Origin: Lachnospiraceae bacterium
GTDB taxonomy: Bacteria > Bacillota > Clostridia > Lachnospirales > Lachnospiraceae
Assembly (NCBI GenBank): GCA_902363835.1
Contig: CABJBM010000002.1
Span: forward strand, 62,001 to 126,000
DNA: 64,000 nt
Direction of reading: 5' to 3'
Positions 59,117 through 64,000 of this stretch are shown piece after piece (positions within the stretch are counted from its first letter, which is position 1; each line of letters begins with the position of its first letter). The notes beneath the pieces were generated by a model, which worked only from the letters and a program-made list of their open reading frames with translations, was not told where the DNA came from and did no database searches. Both the position numbers and the translations under genes were made by a program.

Positions 59117-60244
59117 CTAATCCGGTCCCCTGCGAAAGACATTGATATCATGGATCAATGTTTTCACACTGTTAATAAAGGAATCAAAGGCTCCGAACTC
59201 ATATAAATTTAAAAACAACATGCCAACAGGTACTGCCAGAATCATACCGGCAATCCCGCTTATTTTAAATCCCAGGTATAAAAACAGCAGCGTCATAAGA
59301 GGGTCTAAGCCCATGGTATCGCCAACGATCTTGGGCTGAATCACCTGCCTTAACACCAAGGTAAGAACGTAGATGATCACCAGGCCAAAGCCAAAGGCAT
59401 ACTCACCTGCAACAAGGCGGATGATTGCCCATGGAATCAGAATGGTACCGGTCCCCAGAATCGGCAGGAAATCAAGAATTGCTATGAGGACCGCAAGAAG
59501 CAGCGCATAATTCACTCCCAATACCAGAAATCCTGCTGCCAATACTGCCGCAATGATAAACATAATCTTAAATTGGGCAAGAAAATAACCGCCCACCAGA
59601 CGCTTTGCATCTTTCTTCAGATACAGATAATATTTAGTCCCTCCATTGGGTATATAAGGGCGGAGCACTTCCATGATCTTATCCCTATCCACAATAAACA
59701 GATAAGAGGAAAAAATGGTCACAATCGTATAAACCAGAGCAGCGGGAATGCTCTTTACCACATTTCCTGCCACTGTTACTGTAGGAGAAGCAATTTTCTG
59801 GACCATTACATTTAAATATTCGCCCATATGGGTAAAAAACTGGTTCACAGAATCCTGTATATTCTGAGGCAAAAATTGCAAAAGCCCCTCTACCTGTAAA
59901 AGCAGTTTCTGGATCTCAATCCAGGCAGATTCATAATACTTTGGAATATCCCTTGCAAATCCGGCTGCTTCGTAAATCAGCTTGGAAATCAGAAAATAAA
60001 GCACAGTTATAATAACTGCCAGCACTGCAACCACAATCAATACGGAACTGTGCTTCCTTACGATCTTCAAACGTTTCTCCAGGAAACGCACCAGGGGATT
60101 TGCAATGACCGAAATAATCCATCCAATGACAAAAGGAAGGAAAAAGTTTAACAGCCTCGGTCCCCATACACAAATCAAGTAGAAAAATAAAATCGGTATA
60201 ACAATATTCAGAATCAGTCTGCAATACTTTCTAATTTGTTCCAT
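59117..60244 (-). CDS. YtvI-like sporulation membrane protein (AI-2E transporter family)
   Basis: A 375-residue protein with about seven membrane segments and a central amphipathic region, the layout of the AI-2E/PerM family. NFFLPFVIGWIISVIANPLV near the N-terminus and GDTMGLDPLMTLLFLYLGFKI plus GIAGMILAVPVGMLF near the C-terminus are family hallmarks. The first fits YtvI of spore formers best. The ATG at 60244 has AGGTGATT in front. Function in sporulation is by family only. Confidence 0.82.
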   Translation of the reverse strand: MEQIRKYCRLILNIVIPILFFYLICVWGPRLLNFFLPFVIGWIISVIANPLVRFLEKRLKIVRKHSSVLIVVAVLAVIITVLYFLISKLIYEAAGFARDIPKYYESAWIEIQKLLLQVEGLLQFLPQNIQDSVNQFFTHMGEYLNVMVQKIASPTVTVAGNVVKSIPAALVYTIVTIFSSYLFIVDRDKIMEVLRPYIPNGGTKYYLYLKKDAKRLVGGYFLAQFKIMFIIAAVLAAGFLVLGVNYALLLAVLIAILDFLPILGTGTILIPWAIIRLVAGEYAFGFGLVIIYVLTLVLRQVIQPKIVGDTMGLDPLMTLLFLYLGFKISGIAGMILAVPVGMLFLNLYEFGAFDSFINSVKTLIHDINVFRRGPD

Positions 60245-60301
60245 TTTAATCACCTGCTTATATGATACTCCCCAAATGCCTTTCTGACAAATAAATAAAT
60301 T

Positions 60302-61354
60302 CTAAAGATATTCTTTCAAAAAACCGTACAACTCCTCCATCTCCTCATCCGTACCTATGGAAATGCGTAAGTGATTATCAATCCTTGGCTGTTTAAAATA
60401 CCGGACAAAAATATTGTTCTCCCGGAGGGCCTTATAAATCTCCTCTGCTTTTCGTTCCTCATGAGAGGCAAAGATAAAATTTGCCATGGAATCCGGGAAA
60501 GAAAATCCCAGTTCTGAAAGCCTTTTCTTGGCCTGTTCTCTTGTGCATATGATCTTTTCAAGAGTCTCCCTGAAATAGTTGTCATCCTCAAGAGCTTTTG
60601 CGCCCAAAACCAGGGAAGGGATATTCATGGTATAGGAATTATAGGAATACTTCACATCATTCAGCCTGCAAATCAACTCCGGATGCCCGTAAGCGCAGCC
60701 GATTCTCATTCCTGCCATGGAACGCGATTTGCTGAAGGTCTGCACCACCAGAAGATTTTCGTATTTTTCAGTCAGCCCTATGGCGCTTTCTCCGCCAAAA
60801 TCAATGTAGGCTTCATCCACAATCACCACGGACTCCTGGTTATGGGCTATGATATCCTCTACTTCAGAAAGAGGCATGAGAACGCCGGTGGGCGCATTGG
60901 GGTTTGGAAATATGATTCCCCCATTTTCCCTGTAATAATCTTCCTTCCTGATGCGAAACCCCTCATCAAGGGCAGGAGTTTCATATGGGATCTGAAATAA
61001 ATCCGCCCAGACCTTGTAAAAGGAATAGCTCACATCAGGAAACAGGATGGGCTTATGAGAATTAAAAAAGGTCATAAAAGCCACAGCAATCACATCGTCA
61101 GAGCCCACTCCAACAAAGATCCTGTCCTCATCCAATTTATATGCCTTTGAAAGAGCATTAATCAGTACCGCTGCAGCCGGATCCGGATACTTGCGGAACC
61201 AGTCGCAGTCCATTTGAGCCAGGGCCTGCCTGACGCCGGGGGAGGGGGGATATGGGTTTTCATTGGTGTTTAACTTAATTAACTTCTCTCCCTTTGGCTG
61301 TTCCCCAGGCACATAGGGAGCCACTCTCCGGATATTCGCTTCCCATGGTCTCAT
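60302..61354 (-). CDS. hisC: histidinol-phosphate aminotransferase
   Basis: A 350-residue fold-type I PLP enzyme of the HisC group, acting in histidine synthesis. GVGSDDVIAVAF, FPNPNAPTG, VDEAYIDFGG and the PLP lysine segment TFSKSRSMAGMRIGCA are typical. The C-terminal HLRISIGTDEEM contains the substrate-binding Arg. The start ATGA overlaps the stop of the upstream aminotransferase, and GGAGG lies in front, so the two are coupled. No other his gene is nearby. Confidence 0.88.
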   Translation of the reverse strand: MRPWEANIRRVAPYVPGEQPKGEKLIKLNTNENPYPPSPGVRQALAQMDCDWFRKYPDPAAAVLINALSKAYKLDEDRIFVGVGSDDVIAVAFMTFFNSHKPILFPDVSYSFYKVWADLFQIPYETPALDEGFRIRKEDYYRENGGIIFPNPNAPTGVLMPLSEVEDIIAHNQESVVIVDEAYIDFGGESAIGLTEKYENLLVVQTFSKSRSMAGMRIGCAYGHPELICRLNDVKYSYNSYTMNIPSLVLGAKALEDDNYFRETLEKIICTREQAKKRLSELGFSFPDSMANFIFASHEERKAEEIYKALRENNIFVRYFKQPRIDNHLRISIGTDEEMEELYGFLKEYL

Positions 61355-62559
61355 TGTATTTCCTCCCTTTTTTCTGTAAGGCCATACTCTTTTGCTATCT
61401 TCTTAAATGCAGGAAGAGAACGCTGAATCTGTTCATAGGACACACAGTAGGCAATCCTCACATAGCCAGGACATGCAAAGGAAGTTCCAGGCACTAAAAG
61501 CACTCTGTGCTCCTTGCAGGACTGGCAGAATTCCTCATCATCCACAGGAGTCTTTACAAATAAGTAAAAGGCTCCTTCCGGCTTGATGCAGTCAAATCCA
61601 TATTCCCTTAAACTGTTATAAAGAAGCTCCCGGTTTCTGTTATAAGCTTCCAGGTTTACTTGGCTCTCCACGCAGCGGATGATCACCCGCTGCATGAGGG
61701 AAGGGGCATTGACGCAGCCAAGCACACGGTTTGCAATGGCAGCGGCAGCTATGACCTTGGAGGAGTCATCCACCTCATCTGGAATTACCAGATATCCGAT
61801 CCGTTCCCCTGGCAGGGACAAAGACTTACTGTAGGAATAGCAGACAATGGTATTGTGATAAAATGGAGTGACATAAGGAACCTCTACCCCATCATAAGCC
61901 AGTTCCCGGTAAGGTTCATCAGAAATCAGCAGAATCTGGGTGCCAAGCTCCTCTTCCTTTTTTAAAAGAAGAGCCGCGATCCTTCGGAGCGTTTCTGCAG
62001 AATATACCACACCGGTAGGGTTATTGGGGGTATTGATGATCACTGCCTTTGTCTTAGGAGTGATCCGCTTTTCAAATTCCTTTAAATCAGGCTGAAAGCT
62101 GTCTGTATCAGGAGGCACCGCCACAAGCACACCGTCGTAATTGCGGACATAAGAACCATATTCCATAAAATAAGGGGCAAATGCCAGCACCTCATCACCG
62201 GGATCCAATATGGTTTTTAATATCACGTTCATGCCGCTGGCAGCTCCGACAGTCATAAGAATATTTTCCAGATGAAAATGAGTCCCAAACCTCCTGTTTA
62301 AGGACTGGGCAACTGCAGATCTGGCATCCTCAAATCCTGCGTTGCTCATGTATCCGTGGATTAAAGTGGTTTCTTCTTCCCTGATAATGTCAAGAATGGC
62401 CTGGTTCACCGCCGGAGGAGCCGGCACATTGGGATTTCCAAGGCTGAAATCATAGACATTCTCCCTGCCATACAAAGCAGCCATCTTCTTTCCTTCCTCA
62501 AACATGGCACGGATGGCAGAATTGTTCTCTACAAGGGGTCTCATCTTGTCTGCTATCAT
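61351..62559 (-). CDS. PLP-dependent aminotransferase (aspartate-type, class I)
   Basis: A 402-residue aminotransferase. FSLGNPNVPAPPAVN, NTPNNPTGVVYSAETL, SDEPYRELAYDG and the PLP lysine in YSYSKSLSLPGERIGYL identify the family. The C-terminal YVRIAYCVS has the carboxylate-binding Arg. The ATG at 62559 was chosen for AAGGAAAGGG upstream; the longer frame starts inside repeat copy D. It overlaps hisC by 4 bases. Precise substrate unresolved. Confidence 0.88.
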   Translation of the reverse strand: MIADKMRPLVENNSAIRAMFEEGKKMAALYGRENVYDFSLGNPNVPAPPAVNQAILDIIREEETTLIHGYMSNAGFEDARSAVAQSLNRRFGTHFHLENILMTVGAASGMNVILKTILDPGDEVLAFAPYFMEYGSYVRNYDGVLVAVPPDTDSFQPDLKEFEKRITPKTKAVIINTPNNPTGVVYSAETLRRIAALLLKKEEELGTQILLISDEPYRELAYDGVEVPYVTPFYHNTIVCYSYSKSLSLPGERIGYLVIPDEVDDSSKVIAAAAIANRVLGCVNAPSLMQRVIIRCVESQVNLEAYNRNRELLYNSLREYGFDCIKPEGAFYLFVKTPVDDEEFCQSCKEHRVLLVPGTSFACPGYVRIAYCVSYEQIQRSLPAFKKIAKEYGLTEKREEIQ

Positions 62560-62571
62560 AATCTTATCCCT

Positions 62572-62623
62572 TTCCTTGTTGCTGCCCATGTTTCTTGGGC
62601 ATAGTGGTATGCCTGTAAGGCAT
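62572..62623 (-). repeat. 52-bp double-hairpin repeat, copy D (upstream of the aminotransferase)
   Basis: Hairpin 1 is ATGCCT-TAC-AGGCAT, a perfect 6-bp stem that differs from the consensus on both arms, a compensatory change. Hairpin 2 is TGCCCA-(7)-TGGGCA. The purine end overlaps the AAGGAAAGG ribosome binding site. Confidence 0.82.
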
Positions 62624-62681
62624 TTTTATCCTGAAACGATTTTATGAGGATTATATCACAAGTGCCGGAAGCGGTCTATTC

Positions 62682-64000
62682 TTATTTCACACTTTCATTA
62701 ACAGAAGACTGCCTTGCCTGCAAAAGAGCTTCTCTTGCCCTGTCACAGCAGGAGGCAAAATCCTTATCCTGTACCTCTATCATAACAAAGGCGGAATTCA
62801 TCCAATACAGGGATTTTTCCTCATTTTCCGCCAGTTCCCGGGTTAATGCACTTACCACCCGTTTCAGCTTATTTTCCATATCGTTTTTCCGGATATTTTT
62901 ACACAGCACCATTGCTTCATATACGTCATTTAAGCAGATAATATCATCTTCCCTGAAAAAGCGCTTCAGGCATTCCATATAGGGCGCAAAAAACGGCTTT
63001 CCTGCCTTGCAGACTCCTTCTGCTTCCTCTTCCGGTCCTGAAATCTCCAACAGGACCAGAGCCGAAGGCTGGAATCTGCGACGGGCCAGATAAGCTTCTG
63101 CCATGGAAGCTGCGGCCTGACGGTCAGGAAGCCCATGAATGGAATCGGGCATTCCCAGGGTCATGCGCTCCATCTGATTTAACATCTTTCTGCTGCATTC
63201 TATCTGCCTGCGCAGCTCCACGATCTCGTCTATGTGGAGCATGACTCCGTACAGAAAGCTGCCGTCTGTTTTCACCGACATCCTGGAGTGACACACAACC
63301 CAGATATAGCCATTCTTTGAAAGGATACGGAATTCCACTCCTTTTAAGTTTTCCTCCGGCTTTAAAGACGTTGTAACCTCATAAACCTTTTCACGGTCTT
63401 CCGGGTGGATCATGGCCATAAACCGATTGCCAAACTGTTCTTTCAATTCCTCTTTTGTATAATCCAGGATTTCCATGAAACGGAGGCTGGTATAAAGCAG
63501 CTCCATCTGTTCCGATCTTTTGCACCGGAAATACCCTCCCGGCATTCCTGAGCCTAAAAACTCCAGCTCATCATTTTTTAACTGAAGAATCTCATTGGTA
63601 TCCTGGAGCTTTTTCTGGGCCAAAAGAGTATCACTGATATCCATACAGACATTCACCACTGCCAGCCTTCCATCCTCAGCCTGAACCACACGGCTTTTCG
63701 TCATGATCCACAGCCAGCTCCCATCCCGTTTTTTGACGCGGTGCCGGAAGGCATACTCCATGCCAGGGGATATGTAGTGGAAAATGGATTCCTGTATCCG
63801 CCTTAAATCCTCCGGGTGAATAAGATTGGCTATCTTTCCATCCACAGACTTTGAAAATATCTCGTAAGTATCATATTCCAGAAGGCGGAGCAGCTCATTG
63901 TTTACAAAATACAGCGGCAGTCCTTTTTCACAGTAAACACCAATAAGCACGCCCGGGGCGATCTGGGCAAATATGGCACCGGCAGCCCATTCATTTTCCT
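62682..64000 (-). CDS. PAS-domain signalling protein with degenerate GGDEF domain (5' end outside window)
   Basis: An open frame runs to the window edge (no start visible; the GTG at 63950 is internal to the first PAS domain, which begins AAGAIFAQIAPG). It has two PAS domains (DLRRIQESIFHYISPG with RVKKRDGSWLWIMTKSR, and YTSLRFMEILDYTKEEL with NGYIWVVCHSRM), a helix, and a C-terminal domain of GGDEF shape. Where GGDEF should be it reads DIICLNDVYEAMVL, so cyclase activity is unlikely. A sensor with a c-di-GMP-like but inactive output domain is the best reading. Confidence 0.78.
   Translation of the reverse strand, partial: ENEWAAGAIFAQIAPGVLIGVYCEKGLPLYFVNNELLRLLEYDTYEIFSKSVDGKIANLIHPEDLRRIQESIFHYISPGMEYAFRHRVKKRDGSWLWIMTKSRVVQAEDGRLAVVNVCMDISDTLLAQKKLQDTNEILQLKNDELEFLGSGMPGGYFRCKRSEQMELLYTSLRFMEILDYTKEELKEQFGNRFMAMIHPEDREKVYEVTTSLKPEENLKGVEFRILSKNGYIWVVCHSRMSVKTDGSFLYGVMLHIDEIVELRRQIECSRKMLNQMERMTLGMPDSIHGLPDRQAAASMAEAYLARRRFQPSALVLLEISGPEEEAEGVCKAGKPFFAPYMECLKRFFREDDIICLNDVYEAMVLCKNIRKNDMENKLKRVVSALTRELAENEEKSLYWMNSAFVMIEVQDKDFASCCDRAREALLQARQSSVNESVK

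Overview
The window reads as chromosomal DNA of a spore-forming, anaerobic, low-to-mid GC Firmicute, most likely a Lachnospiraceae or Clostridium-type Clostridia. Pointers are the cotJABC spore-coat operon, a YtvI-like sporulation membrane protein, an LL-diaminopimelate aminotransferase (DapL) lysine route, an ANTAR regulator beside glnA, DUF1292 and DUF6465-like small proteins, and strong AGGAGG ribosome binding sites with several TTG or GTG starts. No phage, insertion sequence, integrase or CRISPR array was seen. The family calls rest on motifs read by eye; no database was searched.

Layout. 1-9.9 kb: the start of a lipoprotein gene, two YitT-type membrane proteins flanking a D,D-carboxypeptidase and a dinB-type polymerase with a candidate SOS box, then two RNA-modifying enzymes, a membrane protein, a basic small protein and an xre-yedF pair. 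10-18.7 kb: DUF1292 protein, cobalamin adenosyltransferase, UvrD-type helicase, gltX, a class A penicillin-binding protein, tRNA-Thr and ldh. 18.7-26.2 kb: one long leftward block, cysS-mrnC-rlmB-transglutaminase-pilC-four pilin-like genes-pilT, which joins housekeeping genes to a small type IV filament-like machine. 26.3-28 kb: ispF and a lipid kinase, separated by 52-bp repeats. 28-33.2 kb: a GntR-regulated sugar-type ABC importer with a URO-D-family methyltransferase. 33.4-36.9 kb: tRNA-Met and tRNA-Val, a divergent LysR/YeiH pair and an NYN-domain protein. 37-42.7 kb: cotJABC and carAB. 42.9-53.9 kb: a SpoIID-like/peptidoglycan-binding protein, a DUF368 lipid carrier transporter, a cell-wall amidase, Lrp, dapL-dapF-ANTAR-glnA, and a metal-efflux set (ArsR, HMA chaperone, P-type ATPase). 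54-64 kb: an ABC-2 exporter behind a long structured leader, a MATE pump, a GH25 lysozyme, YtvI, two aminotransferases and a PAS/degenerate-GGDEF protein running off the edge.

The most unusual signal is a 52-bp repeat present eight times (five gene fronts). Each copy folds into two short hairpins with compensating base changes, ends in a purine-rich Shine-Dalgarno-like stretch, and always sits in the same orientation immediately upstream of a gene (cysS, ispF, cotJA, a GH25 lysozyme gene and an aminotransferase gene). It looks like a dispersed 5'-leader RNA element or a REP-like repeat. Other points for a second look are the pilus-like operon whose only motor is a PilT-type ATPase, the structured leader of the ABC-2 operon that shares core features with glycine-type aptamers, an intrinsic terminator in the glnA leader next to an ANTAR gene, and a Cys-Gly tail on IspF.
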